From positions 1-28,311 of IMG/VR virus record IMGVR_UViG_3300005613_000329: 28,311 nucleotides of DNA. One strand, given 5' to 3'. The notes beneath the pieces were generated by a model that saw only the letters and a list, made by a program, of their open reading frames with translations, did not search any database and had not been told where the DNA came from. Within the stretch, counting starts at the first letter, position 1. Every line of letters starts with the position of its first letter. The DNA comes from a virus. Both the position numbers and the translations under genes were made by a program. Below are positions 12,110 through 20,886 of the stretch, piece after piece.

Positions 12110-14298
12110 TGGTACAATTAGAAGTTGAGGGGGTATACTTAGATTTATATGACTTGAACCCTCCAAAGTTAAACTTTACTATTGAGGATATTGAGGATAC
12201 ATCAACGAGAAGTATTTTTAGTAGGACTTTTAGGGTGCCTGCTACATCTAATAACATCAGTTTTTTCTCCACAGCTTTTGATATCAACGGAGTAGATTTT
12301 GATATTAGACAGAAAAGAAATGCGAACATATACGTTAATGGTATATTGTTTAGGACAGGACAATTAAGATTAAACAAAATATACGATACGAGAGATGGTG
12401 CTAAGATAGATTATGAGTGTATATTTTTGGGGGAGACAAAAGACTTCGGTACTAGTGTTGGTGAAGGGTATTTAAATGAATTGGACTTAAGTGAATACGA
12501 CCACGTTGGTAATTTGGAGAATGTAGAAAAGAGTTGGTTGGCTTTTCCCGAAGGTTTTGTTACCGATGGTTTGTTTGAGGGTGATATTATATACCCCTTA
12601 ATAGATTTTGGTGTTAACTACGACAACGATGGTGTACCTATTGAGACGAGGATATCACAGAACAATACGGGAGACCACTTTACACAGCAATCTCACCCTT
12701 TACCTGTAAGGAGGTTTAAACCTATGATACGAGTAAGAGCCTTATGGGATAAGATTTTTGAAGAGGCGGGTTATACTTATACAAGTGAGTTCTTCAAGTC
12801 AAGAACTATGACGCAGTTGTATTTATCGGCTTTTGGTAACGATGAGAATATAAATACCATAGGTACGAGTAATAATATGTTGGTGAAATTAGGGTTTGAT
12901 AGTTACCCTGTTGATATTGTACCTTTTGACGATGTTGTATATGACTATGGTAATAATTGGAATACATCAACGTATAGATATGTTGTTGATAGTAGTGGAA
13001 CGATAGAGTTTAGTTATCTTTTGGATATTGTTGCTACAGCCGGTGAGTTTAGTACAGGAAATATAGTATGTAATATCGTAAAGAACGGAACAACGATTAT
13101 AGATAGTTCTACTACGGGGAACTTTACAGGTACACAGAACTTTACGTTAGGTAGTAACTTTACTGAGACCTTAACAGCGGGTGATTATATAGATGTAAGG
13201 ATAGTAGAGACGAATATAGAACAATACTTAATTTATAGTAATAGTTTTTTTGAGGTAGTTAACGCACCAGGTGTGGTGAGTATAAGTGCTATGTTGGACG
13301 ATAACTATAGTAAGTTAGATTTTATCAAGGATATTATAACGAGGTTTAGATTGGTTATGGTACCTGATAAAAACATCGTTGGTAATTTTATTATTGAGCC
13401 ATGGGAGGATTATATTGGTAGTGGTGATTTGTTTGATTGGACGGATAAGTTGGATTTAACAAAAGACGTAGTTATAGAACCCCTATTTTTTACACAGAGT
13501 GCTCGTATAGTTTTTGAGGATAGCGAAGGTGAGGACTTCTTGAATGTTATTAACCAAGAGGTATTTAAAGAGGTTTTTGGTAAGTTGATAGTAAATGGTG
13601 ATAATGAATTTTTGGAGGGTGAGAGAAGGATAACAACGAATATTATACCAACACCTATAACACAGATAGAGAGAAAAAATACTGCTATTGGAACTACTTT
13701 TGTTATACCACAGATACACGTTCACGAAGCAGGTGAAGACCCGAACTATAACCCGAAACATCTACCTATAAAAGGTAATAGTAGATTGTTATTTTATAAT
13801 GGATTAAAAGATACCGATGGTATTGACTGGTTTATTCAGGGTTCTACTACGAACCCCTATACTGAATACCCTATGGTAAGTTTTTATCTTAACTTCCCGA
13901 ATACAAACAACGACATCAACTTAAACTGGCAAAAAGAAACAGGATACGTAGAACACGATGTAAATAACGGGTTGATAGGTAAGAGTGTTTATGATGAGTA
14001 TTGGAGTACATATATAGATAACCTATATAACGGATTTTCAAGGAAGATAACGGCTCATTTTATCTTAGATGAGACCGACCTATTTGATTTTACTTTTAAT
14101 GATGTTATACGGGTTAAAAATACGTATTACTATGTGTATAAGATAACCGATGTAGCTATTGGTAAAAGGACTTCAGTAAAGGTGGAGTTGATTAAGTTAA
14201 ACAACTATGATGTTGATATAACCCCTGTAAGACCTGAGAGAGTATGGAACACTACTTATGTTGATTGGGAGGACGCAGCGTTTGAGTGGGACTTATGA
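12109..14298 (+). CDS. Probable distal tail/baseplate protein (729 aa)
   Basis: A 729-residue, beta-rich protein starting at a TAATG overlap. Its N-terminal region (YLDLYDLNPPKLNFTIEDIE, then RSIFSRTFRVPATSNN) matches the style of Bacteroidota phage tail proteins placed beside the tape measure. A central region (VNAPGVVSISAMLDDNYSKL) precedes a helix-strand part (FIKDIITRFRLVMVPD) resembling baseplate hub domains. The end (ITDVAIGKRTSVKVELIKLN) is strand-rich. It probably forms part of the tail tip and host contact complex. No enzymatic motif was noticed. Confidence 0.55.
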   Translation: MVQLEVEGVYLDLYDLNPPKLNFTIEDIEDTSTRSIFSRTFRVPATSNNISFFSTAFDINGVDFDIRQKRNANIYVNGILFRTGQLRLNKIYDTRDGAKIDYECIFLGETKDFGTSVGEGYLNELDLSEYDHVGNLENVEKSWLAFPEGFVTDGLFEGDIIYPLIDFGVNYDNDGVPIETRISQNNTGDHFTQQSHPLPVRRFKPMIRVRALWDKIFEEAGYTYTSEFFKSRTMTQLYLSAFGNDENINTIGTSNNMLVKLGFDSYPVDIVPFDDVVYDYGNNWNTSTYRYVVDSSGTIEFSYLLDIVATAGEFSTGNIVCNIVKNGTTIIDSSTTGNFTGTQNFTLGSNFTETLTAGDYIDVRIVETNIEQYLIYSNSFFEVVNAPGVVSISAMLDDNYSKLDFIKDIITRFRLVMVPDKNIVGNFIIEPWEDYIGSGDLFDWTDKLDLTKDVVIEPLFFTQSARIVFEDSEGEDFLNVINQEVFKEVFGKLIVNGDNEFLEGERRITTNIIPTPITQIERKNTAIGTTFVIPQIHVHEAGEDPNYNPKHLPIKGNSRLLFYNGLKDTDGIDWFIQGSTTNPYTEYPMVSFYLNFPNTNNDINLNWQKETGYVEHDVNNGLIGKSVYDEYWSTYIDNLYNGFSRKITAHFILDETDLFDFTFNDVIRVKNTYYYVYKITDVAIGKRTSVKVELIKLNNYDVDITPVRPERVWNTTYVDWEDAAFEWDL

Positions 14299-14320
14299 TG
14301 AATAAAAATATTTATAAATA

Positions 14321-16558
14321 ATGGCGAACCAAGAAGTAAAAGTATTTTTCAAGGTTGAGGGTGTTGAGGACTATATAACAGACCTTAATGAGTTACAGAC
14401 TGCGTTATCTAAAGCAGATACTGAAACAAAAGATTTATCTACTTCAAGTGATAACCTCACAAAAAATACTGATAAAAGTATAAAAACCATCAACTCGTTA
14501 AACGATGAGTTGAACCAACTACAGAGAGAGTTAAACGAGACTGAGGTAGGTAGTGAAGCTTTTGTGGAGTTACAGAACAAAGTAAAAGACGCAGAGGACG
14601 CATTACAAAGTGCTAAGACAGGGGGTCAGGGTTTTACTGATACTATTGCCTCAGCACCAGGTCCTGTGGGAGCCTTAGGACAAAGTGTTAAAGGTTTATC
14701 AACAGCCTTTAAGGCTTTACTAGCGAACCCTGTTATATTGGTTATTACGGGTATTGTAGCAGCCGTTACAGCGTTGTTTAAAGCGTTTACATCAACAAAA
14801 GAAGGGGGTGAAGCTTTAGATAGGGTTATGGCAGGATTAAGTGCTGCGTTTGATGTATTTAGGGATTTATTGGTTACGATATCTAAACCCCTACTGAAGT
14901 TATTTACTGACCCGAAACAAGCCATAATAGATTTTGGTAATGCGATAAAAGAAAATATCACCAACAGGTTTGAGGGTATTATAGAGTTTATACCAAGTGT
15001 TGCCAAGTCTGTTAAACTACTTTTTGAGGGTGAGTTTAGTGAAGCAGCAGAGACGGCAGGTAATGCGTTGTTAAAGGTTACTACAGGGGTGGAAGATGGT
15101 ATTACAAAGATAAAAGGAGTGGTAGAGGAGGTCAGTAATGAAGTAACTGAAGCGGCAAGGTTAACAGGTGTATTACAGGAGTTAGACGACAGGGAGAGGG
15201 ACTTGAATGTAACGAGAGCAGAACAGAATAAGTTATTGGCTGAGGCTAAATTAAGAGCTGATGACCAGACCTTAAGTATTGAAGAGAGACAGGCAGCGGT
15301 AGAGGAAGCAGCAAGATTGGAAGAAGAGGTATTGAACCAACAATTAGATTTGGAACGTGAGAGATTGGTGGCGTTGGAAGCTCTAGCAGCACAGAGTGAT
15401 AGTGATGCGGAGACCTTAGACCAACTAGCAGAACAGAGGATTAGACTAGCGAACTTAGAAGAACAAAGTTTAAACAAACAGACGGAGATACAAGGTAAGA
15501 GAAGAGCCTTAACCAACGAACAAGCAGCAGCCGATAAAGCAGCAGCAGATGAGGCTGAGAGAAAAAGAAAAGAGGAGGAAGATTTGGCACAAAAGAGGTT
15601 AGATAATGAGACAGCTTTATTTGAGGAGTTGAGACGTTCAAGGTTAAACGAAGAGGAGTTGGAATTAGACGATTTGAGGTTGAAATATGAAGAGCAATTG
15701 AAGTTGGCAGGTGATAACGAGGAATTACAAAAACAATTAACTGAGAGGTTTGAGAGAGAGAAATTGGAGGTGAAAAAAAGGTTTGATAATGAACGTAAAG
15801 AGGAAGAGGAAAAGACACAACAGGGTATTATAGATATCCTTAATGAGTATGCGGAGGTTCAGTACAATAGTGAAGAAGAACGTATATTGGCTGAGTTGGA
15901 ACAACAATTTAACTTAGATAGGGAGAAACTTATTCAAGCGGGAGCAACACAGGAACAACTACTAGCCTTAGAAAAGAGTTATCAGGATAAGGTTACGGAG
16001 ACAACAAAAAAGGGTGAAGAAGATAGGGAAAAAATAAGAAGAGAGGGTGTAGTTCAAGGGGTTCAGTTATTCGGTGAGGTATTGGGTGCTTTTCAAGCGT
16101 TAAACGAAGCCAGAACAGCCGATAGTGAAGAAGAAGCCCGTAAACAATTTGAGGTAAATAAAAAGTTCAGTATAGCACAAGCCATAATATCAACAGGACT
16201 GGCTGTAAACGCAGCCTTAACTGCTGGTGGTAACCCTGCTAAGTTGGCAACGGGAGCTCAGTTTGTGGAAGCAGGTATAGCCTTAGCAACAGGACTAGCA
16301 CAGGTAATAAAGATAAAAAACACCAAGTTTGAGAGTGGTGATACGGGTGGTAATGATAATATACAACCCCCTACGTTTAATCCACAGACAGCCATAGATA
16401 CTCGTAACCAAGAACTATCAGGAAATCAACAGGCGGGTAGTGAAATAAACTTATCGGGTAACGGACAACCTGAACCTATAAGAGCGTATGTTGTAACTGG
16501 TGAAGTGGAGAGTTCTTTAGCGGCTAATCAACAGATAGAAAACTTAAGTAGATTATAA
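14321..16558 (+). CDS. Tail tape measure protein
   Basis: A 745-residue, strongly helical protein. The N-terminal region (about 20-100) and the long middle (about 280-560) are coiled-coil-like and packed with Glu, Lys, Arg, Leu and Gln. A hydrophobic stretch follows residue 115 (LLANPVILVITGIVAAVTAL), and a second lies near the C-terminus (IAQAIISTGLAVNAALTAGG). This plan is typical of tape measures, which set tail length and help pass DNA through the host membrane. At about 1.5 angstrom per residue it predicts a tail near 110 nm (inference). The final third has a Gly/Asn/Gln-rich tail. The start follows 22 bases after the previous stop. Confidence 0.85.
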   Translation: MANQEVKVFFKVEGVEDYITDLNELQTALSKADTETKDLSTSSDNLTKNTDKSIKTINSLNDELNQLQRELNETEVGSEAFVELQNKVKDAEDALQSAKTGGQGFTDTIASAPGPVGALGQSVKGLSTAFKALLANPVILVITGIVAAVTALFKAFTSTKEGGEALDRVMAGLSAAFDVFRDLLVTISKPLLKLFTDPKQAIIDFGNAIKENITNRFEGIIEFIPSVAKSVKLLFEGEFSEAAETAGNALLKVTTGVEDGITKIKGVVEEVSNEVTEAARLTGVLQELDDRERDLNVTRAEQNKLLAEAKLRADDQTLSIEERQAAVEEAARLEEEVLNQQLDLERERLVALEALAAQSDSDAETLDQLAEQRIRLANLEEQSLNKQTEIQGKRRALTNEQAAADKAAADEAERKRKEEEDLAQKRLDNETALFEELRRSRLNEEELELDDLRLKYEEQLKLAGDNEELQKQLTERFEREKLEVKKRFDNERKEEEEKTQQGIIDILNEYAEVQYNSEEERILAELEQQFNLDREKLIQAGATQEQLLALEKSYQDKVTETTKKGEEDREKIRREGVVQGVQLFGEVLGAFQALNEARTADSEEEARKQFEVNKKFSIAQAIISTGLAVNAALTAGGNPAKLATGAQFVEAGIALATGLAQVIKIKNTKFESGDTGGNDNIQPPTFNPQTAIDTRNQELSGNQQAGSEINLSGNGQPEPIRAYVVTGEVESSLAANQQIENLSRL

Positions 16559-18177
16559 TGGAAAAGATAGATAGAATAGTAGAATTGGATATTGACGATG
16601 ATATTTTTGAAGACGAGTTAGAAGAAACTGGTGTTGAGATAGTCAGTTTGGTAGATAAACCAGCAATACAAGTAGATTTTCATTATTTTAATGAGGAGTT
16701 TATTGACCCTCGTAGTAATGAGAGTGAAGATGATTTTATTGGTAGATGTATGGGTGATAGTAAAATGATTAGTGAATATCCTGATGAAAAACAGAGATTG
16801 GCAGTATGTTATTCGTATTTTGAGGGGTCTATAGACTACGAATTACAGAGTTACGATGATTACCCGAAGGCAGCAAGAGAAAACGCGTGTAGAGCTATTA
16901 TATGGACTGACGAAAACGGGTGGGGTAGTTGTGGAACTGCTGTTGGTAAAAAAAGAGCCAGTCAACTATGTATGGGACAAAAAATCAGTAGAGATACAAT
17001 AGCTCGTATGGCTTCATTCAAGAGACATCAACAACATAAGGACGTACCTTATGAAGAGGGGTGTGGAGGACTTATGTGGGACGCATGGGGAGGTGATGAA
17101 GGTATTGCGTGGGCTCAGCGTAAGTTAGACCAAATAGACAAAGAAAACTTAAGTTGTGATGGTAGTTGTGAGAGACCTATATTGAGTGAGGAGAGTAAAA
17201 AAGAAATATTAAACTTTTGTGAGGACGATGATAACGGAATATACTTAGGTATTGACGATGTATATTTGGACTTTACAAAAACAGAGTTGGGTGTTGGTGA
17301 TGTGATAAAAAGTATTAGGGGGTTAGATATATTGAAGAGGTTAACCATTAAAAAGGACGAACCTGCTGAGGTATTTTGGAGATATTCGGGTCCTGACGCA
17401 CAGAGGGATTTTTGTAAGGCTATGATGAACTTATCAAGAAGGGGTAAAGTGTTTAGTACGGAGGAAATTAAACGTATGGACGGATTAAATAGTCAGTTTG
17501 CTGAGAGGGGTAGAAGTAGTTACTCAATACTACAATTTGCCGGTGGGGTCAATTGTGTTCACTACTTCCAAAAACTATACATCTTCAAGGGTGATACGGG
17601 AAATAAGGTTGTTATTGCTACGAATGAAACATCTAATAATGAGGAAGTAAACGCCTTGAAATCACAGAATAGTAACAAACCAGGTCCGTTGGGTAGTATA
17701 CCAAATAACGCTCGTATAAACTTTAGTATAGATGAGGAGAAAAAGATTGTCTTAGGACCCCTTATGATACCAAATAAGTTCATATTACGTAGAGATGAGA
17801 ACGGAGAACCTTTTTACATATACTTCAGTAGGGAGACCATAAGAAAAATGGCTGAGAAGTTTTTTAAATTAAATAAACAGAACAATACAGATATTAACCA
17901 CGACGAAAATATTACCAACGAAAATACTTTAATGGAAAGTTGGATTAGTGAGAGTATGGAATACGATAAGAGTAAGAAATATGGTTATATGTTACCACCT
18001 GGAACGTGGTTTGTTAGTTATAAGATAAACGACGATGAAACGTGGGAAAAGATAAAATCAAGGGAGTTAAAAGGTTTTAGTTTATCGGGTGGTTTTATAA
18101 ATAAGATGAAGGTAGTAGACCCTGAGAAAACATTAAACGACATAAAAGATGTATTACAACAAGTTAAAGATGATTAA
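16558..18177 (+). CDS. Head maturation protease fusion (XkdF/S78_2-like)
   Basis: A 539-residue multidomain protein. In order: a short acidic start; a cysteine motif RCMGDSKM (about 63) with SEYPDEKQRLAVC; a domain with DYPKAARENACRAIIW (about 101) and GCGGLMWDAWGG (about 168); a minor-head-like segment with VFWRYSGPDAQRDFC (about 273) and AGGVNCVHYF (about 330); and a C-terminal XkdF-type serine protease (about 393-515) with candidate histidine in DINHDENI and serine in GFSLSGGF. Such proteases cleave scaffold and capsid during maturation. It precedes the scaffold and major capsid genes. The catalytic residues are inferred from position in the motif. Confidence 0.75.
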   Translation: MEKIDRIVELDIDDDIFEDELEETGVEIVSLVDKPAIQVDFHYFNEEFIDPRSNESEDDFIGRCMGDSKMISEYPDEKQRLAVCYSYFEGSIDYELQSYDDYPKAARENACRAIIWTDENGWGSCGTAVGKKRASQLCMGQKISRDTIARMASFKRHQQHKDVPYEEGCGGLMWDAWGGDEGIAWAQRKLDQIDKENLSCDGSCERPILSEESKKEILNFCEDDDNGIYLGIDDVYLDFTKTELGVGDVIKSIRGLDILKRLTIKKDEPAEVFWRYSGPDAQRDFCKAMMNLSRRGKVFSTEEIKRMDGLNSQFAERGRSSYSILQFAGGVNCVHYFQKLYIFKGDTGNKVVIATNETSNNEEVNALKSQNSNKPGPLGSIPNNARINFSIDEEKKIVLGPLMIPNKFILRRDENGEPFYIYFSRETIRKMAEKFFKLNKQNNTDINHDENITNENTLMESWISESMEYDKSKKYGYMLPPGTWFVSYKINDDETWEKIKSRELKGFSLSGGFINKMKVVDPEKTLNDIKDVLQQVKDD

Positions 18178-18346
18178 GGATATTATTACCGATAAGGTTT
18201 TTTTATTAAATACGGGAGCATTAACGATATCGTTTATGGATATTCAAGAGGTATTAAAAATACTTATACTGATATCAACGTTGACTTATACTATGATTAG
18301 ATTGGTAAAAGAGATAAATAAGATTAAAAAGGAAGATAAGGGTTAA
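18170..18346 (+). CDS. Small membrane protein, paralogue of the one at 1393-1623
   Basis: A 58-residue protein starting at the ATG that overlaps the protease end by 8 bases. One hydrophobic segment (VLKILILISTLTYTMIRLV) follows a short amphipathic start, and the tail is basic (KEINKIKKEDKG). It closely parallels the minus-strand protein at 1393-1623 (DKV-x-L-x-N-x-G-x-x-T-S-F). A membrane protein wedged between protease and scaffold is unexpected for a head gene, so it may be a passenger or may anchor prohead assembly. Function unknown. Confidence 0.65.
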   Translation: MIKDIITDKVFLLNTGALTISFMDIQEVLKILILISTLTYTMIRLVKEINKIKKEDKG

Positions 18347-18350
18347 TATT

Positions 18351-18378
18351 TTGACTTTTATATTTTTTAATATAAATA
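18351..18378 (+). promoter_or_regulatory. Possible promoter before the scaffold and capsid genes
   Basis: TTGAC (18351-18355) and an A/T-rich box with TATAAATA (18371-18378) lie 20-47 bases before the scaffold start. The spacing (15 bases) is shorter than at the other promoters here, so the call is weak. A promoter would make sense because the capsid protein is needed in large amounts. Confidence 0.35.
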
Positions 18379-18397
18379 AACACAAAAAACAAATAAT

Positions 18398-18976
18398 ATG
18401 ACGGCAAATGAAGCTTTAAGTAAGATTAGAGTTATGTTGGGATTAAGTGAAGTGGAATTGGACGAGACAAAAGTTCTTAAGGACACTAACACGGAAACTA
18501 CTGAAACTACTGATATTACGTTGGCAAGTGCTACATTAGTAGACGGAACTATTGTAAAAACTGAGGGAGATTTTGAAGTTGGTAAACAATTGTTGGTTGA
18601 GACGGCTGAGGGGGATATCCCCGCACCTGAAGGACAACATGAAACTACTGACGGATTGTTGGTCTCAGTTGATGCTGAGGGAGTTATTACCTCTATTGAC
18701 GAAGTTATTGTTGAAGAAGAAACAAAAGAAGAAAACTTTAATGATGATTTTGTAAATCAGTTGGTAAATGCGTTGAAACCATCGTTTGATAAAATAGAAG
18801 AATTGAGTAACGAGGTTAAGACATTAAAAGGTGAGTTCATGGAGTTCAAGGACGAGCCAGGAAGCGCTAAGGTATACAATAACTTAGATGATTATACCAA
18901 GCGTGAAAACGATTTGATGAGTGGTCGTATGGCTAAACTTATTGAGTTAAGAAATAATAAAAATAAAAATATCTAA
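18398..18976 (+). CDS. Scaffold-like protein
   Basis: A 192-residue acidic protein directly before the major capsid gene. It has a short helix at the start (NEALSKIRVMLGLSEVEL), a Thr/Glu-rich region, a central strand-rich part (TEGDFEVGKQLLVETAEGD, then HETTDGLLVSVDAEGVI), and a coiled-coil-like end (FDKIEELSNEVKTLKGEFME) closing with basic residues. The position and the acidic core with a helical C-terminus fit capsid scaffolds that guide prohead assembly and are then removed by the protease encoded at 16558. Confidence 0.65.
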   Translation: MTANEALSKIRVMLGLSEVELDETKVLKDTNTETTETTDITLASATLVDGTIVKTEGDFEVGKQLLVETAEGDIPAPEGQHETTDGLLVSVDAEGVITSIDEVIVEEETKEENFNDDFVNQLVNALKPSFDKIEELSNEVKTLKGEFMEFKDEPGSAKVYNNLDDYTKRENDLMSGRMAKLIELRNNKNKNI

Positions 18977-18988
18977 AATTAAATTAAA

Positions 18989-19873
18989 ATGGCATTTGAT
19001 ATAACAGCTATAAATAGTTATGTTGATGAGAACTCGTTTGAGCTCATCAGTAAGGCGGTATTGGAAACGCCCTTAGCTGACTTTTTTAACGTAAGAGTTG
19101 GTTTAAAAGCAGGTTCTAATAAAATACCAATTATGGACGGGGACTTTTATGTTGCCGATGGTGGTAGTTGTGGTTACACAACATCAGGTGATACGACAAT
19201 AACTCAGGTTGACCTTAACCTTAAGGCAGCCAAAGTAAATCAGTCATATTGTCCTGAAACATTAAGACAGACGTTCTTAAGTCAGTCACTAGCAGCAGGT
19301 CAGTTCGCAGGTAATGAGAGCATCCCTGTAGAGCAGTTGATGGCTGATTACTTCGTTAAAAAGTTAAACAACTATAACGAAAACTTCTTGATAAACGGTG
19401 ATGGTTCTTATAGTGGTATTACAAGTTATATTACCGCAGCTAACGGGTCTACTCTATACACAGGTGATACTGCTACATGGACTTTATCTACAGCGGTTGA
19501 AACAGCACAAAACATGTATGCGGCTTTACCTGATGTAACAGCTATGATGGACGATGTTATCTTGGTTTGTTCTCCTTCTCAGTACAGATTGCTTCAGTTG
19601 GCTATTACACAAGAGAACTACTACCACATCGCACCAGGTGGAGACATCTTCGTACCGGGTACTGAGGTCAGGGTAGTAAAATCGTTGGGTTGTGATAACT
19701 CACAGAAGTTCATGGGGTCAACATCTACGTTGTTCTTAGGTACTGACTTATCAAGTGATTACGAGCAGTTCAAGTTGTTCTATAGTGAGGATAACGACGA
19801 GATGAGGTCTATAATGAAGTGGGCTATCGGTGTAGCCGTAAGTCAGCCTGAGTTGTGGGTTTACATGACGTAA
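18989..19873 (+). CDS. Major capsid protein (HK97-fold type)
   Basis: A 294-residue protein placed between scaffold and tail genes. Its composition and layout fit an HK97-fold capsid protein: an N-terminal helix region (ELISKAVLETPLADFFNVRV), a beta-rich middle, a helix in the P-domain-like part (AVETAQNMYAALPDVTAMM) and a strand-rich end (YEQFKLFYSEDNDEMRSIMK). The codon choice differs from its neighbours: TTC, AAC, CTT, TCT and ATC are much more frequent, as expected for the most highly expressed virion gene. An A-rich leader without Shine-Dalgarno precedes it. The family is inferred; the fold is not directly provable here. Confidence 0.8.
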   Translation: MAFDITAINSYVDENSFELISKAVLETPLADFFNVRVGLKAGSNKIPIMDGDFYVADGGSCGYTTSGDTTITQVDLNLKAAKVNQSYCPETLRQTFLSQSLAAGQFAGNESIPVEQLMADYFVKKLNNYNENFLINGDGSYSGITSYITAANGSTLYTGDTATWTLSTAVETAQNMYAALPDVTAMMDDVILVCSPSQYRLLQLAITQENYYHIAPGGDIFVPGTEVRVVKSLGCDNSQKFMGSTSTLFLGTDLSSDYEQFKLFYSEDNDEMRSIMKWAIGVAVSQPELWVYMT

Positions 19874-19903
19874 TAAAATAAACTATCTAAAAAAAATAAT
19901 AAA

Positions 19904-20440
19904 GTGAGTTGTAATTTAGCGACATCTATTTCTTTAGATTGTAGGTCTAACCTAGGCGGTGTAGCCAGCGTCTATATTGGTTCTACAACAGGAAACGATA
20001 TAACCCTTTTGGGTGAGAGTAACGGAACGATTAGTGGTTTTACTTTTGGTAGTGCCCCTACTTCGGTTACTGATTTGGCAGGATTAACTACTGACCCCAT
20101 GTTTGAGTTTCAGCAACCACGTCAAGCAGCAAACTTGACTGAGACAGGAACTTTTGATGAGGCCAGCGGAATAGCGTTTTATGAGACTAGTTTAACTATA
20201 GTCATAAATAAACTTCAAGCGGAGAACCTTAATGCCTTGAATATCTTAGGACAGAATACCAAGTTGGCTATTGTTGTAAAAGATAATAATGGTTCTTTTT
20301 TCTTAGTTGGAAACGAGACAGGGGCTATTGTAAGTGCTTCTACAGCAAATACAGGGACGAGTTTTGGAGACGCTAACCAAGTGACCATAACTTTTACAGG
20401 TTATAGTACATCACCACTTTTAGAATTGGTTTTTGCTTAA
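19904..20440 (+). CDS. Probable major tail tube protein
   Basis: A 178-residue beta-rich protein starting at a GTG (no in-frame ATG upstream) after an A-rich leader. It follows the capsid gene and is followed by a terminator, an arrangement of an abundant structural product. The C-terminal part (TGAIVSASTANTGTSFGDAN then QVTITFTGYSTSPLLE) is the usual ending of tail tube subunits, and the middle helix-strand (ETSLTIVINKLQAENLNALN) also fits. Codon use again shows some C-ending codons, pointing to high expression. The GTG start is the best available choice. A head decoration protein is an alternative. Confidence 0.55.
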   Translation: MSCNLATSISLDCRSNLGGVASVYIGSTTGNDITLLGESNGTISGFTFGSAPTSVTDLAGLTTDPMFEFQQPRQAANLTETGTFDEASGIAFYETSLTIVINKLQAENLNALNILGQNTKLAIVVKDNNGSFFLVGNETGAIVSASTANTGTSFGDANQVTITFTGYSTSPLLELVFA

Positions 20441-20463
20441 TCTAAAAGTTCTATATAAATGAG

Positions 20464-20490
20464 AAAGGGGGTTAATACCCCCTTTTTTTT
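20464..20490 (+). terminator. Rho-independent terminator after the capsid/tail-tube genes
   Basis: AAAGGGGG (20464-20471) and CCCCCTTT (20478-20485) form a perfect 8-bp stem with a six-base loop, followed by a T-run to 20490. It would end the high-level transcript of scaffold, capsid and tail tube, leaving portal and fibre genes to read-through or another promoter. Confidence 0.85.
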
Positions 20491-20502
20491 ATATTTATAA
20501 TT

Positions 20503-20886
20503 ATGATTGTAGATTTACGAAATACGGCAAATAGGGTGTATTTTAATGGTATTAAACCGAAACATAGTAATATTAGACTGCGTTTGGTGAGTAATTATAG
20601 TAATAAGGGGATATTAAACGATGAGTTTGGTAATATACTATTGGATAATTTATATGAAGGTGAAGGGTGGTTTAGTTATGAATATTTAACAGATATTACA
20701 CCTTTACAGAATAAAGAGTTAAACGAATATTACGATTGTATATTGGAACAAAGCCTTAATGGTATAACATGGATTGAAGTACAAAAAGTGTTATGTAAGG
20801 TATTAAATAATTTTGATGATACCAACGTTGTTTACAATAGTAATAATGAGGATAACGAACAATATATTTATTTTATAAATGAATAA
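20503..20886 (+). CDS. Hypothetical structural protein (127 aa)
   Basis: A 127-residue protein starting 12 bases after a terminator T-run. It begins MIVDLRNTANRVYFNGIKPK and has alternating strands and aromatic residues (NLYEGEGWFSYEYLTDI, later LNGITWIEVQKVLCKVL). The C-terminal end is asparagine-rich and acidic. It overlaps the portal gene by 8 bases. Small strand-rich proteins next to the portal often belong to the neck or tail, but I do not recognise the family. Confidence 0.6.
   Translation: MIVDLRNTANRVYFNGIKPKHSNIRLRLVSNYSNKGILNDEFGNILLDNLYEGEGWFSYEYLTDITPLQNKELNEYYDCILEQSLNGITWIEVQKVLCKVLNNFDDTNVVYNSNNEDNEQYIYFINE

Noticed and set aside
14626-15516. 296-residue open frame on the minus strand
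   Set aside because: It lies fully inside the tape measure gene in antisense and has low-complexity Ser/Leu/Asn/Ala composition, as expected from the mirror of a Glu/Lys/Ala-rich gene. No promoter or leader is seen.
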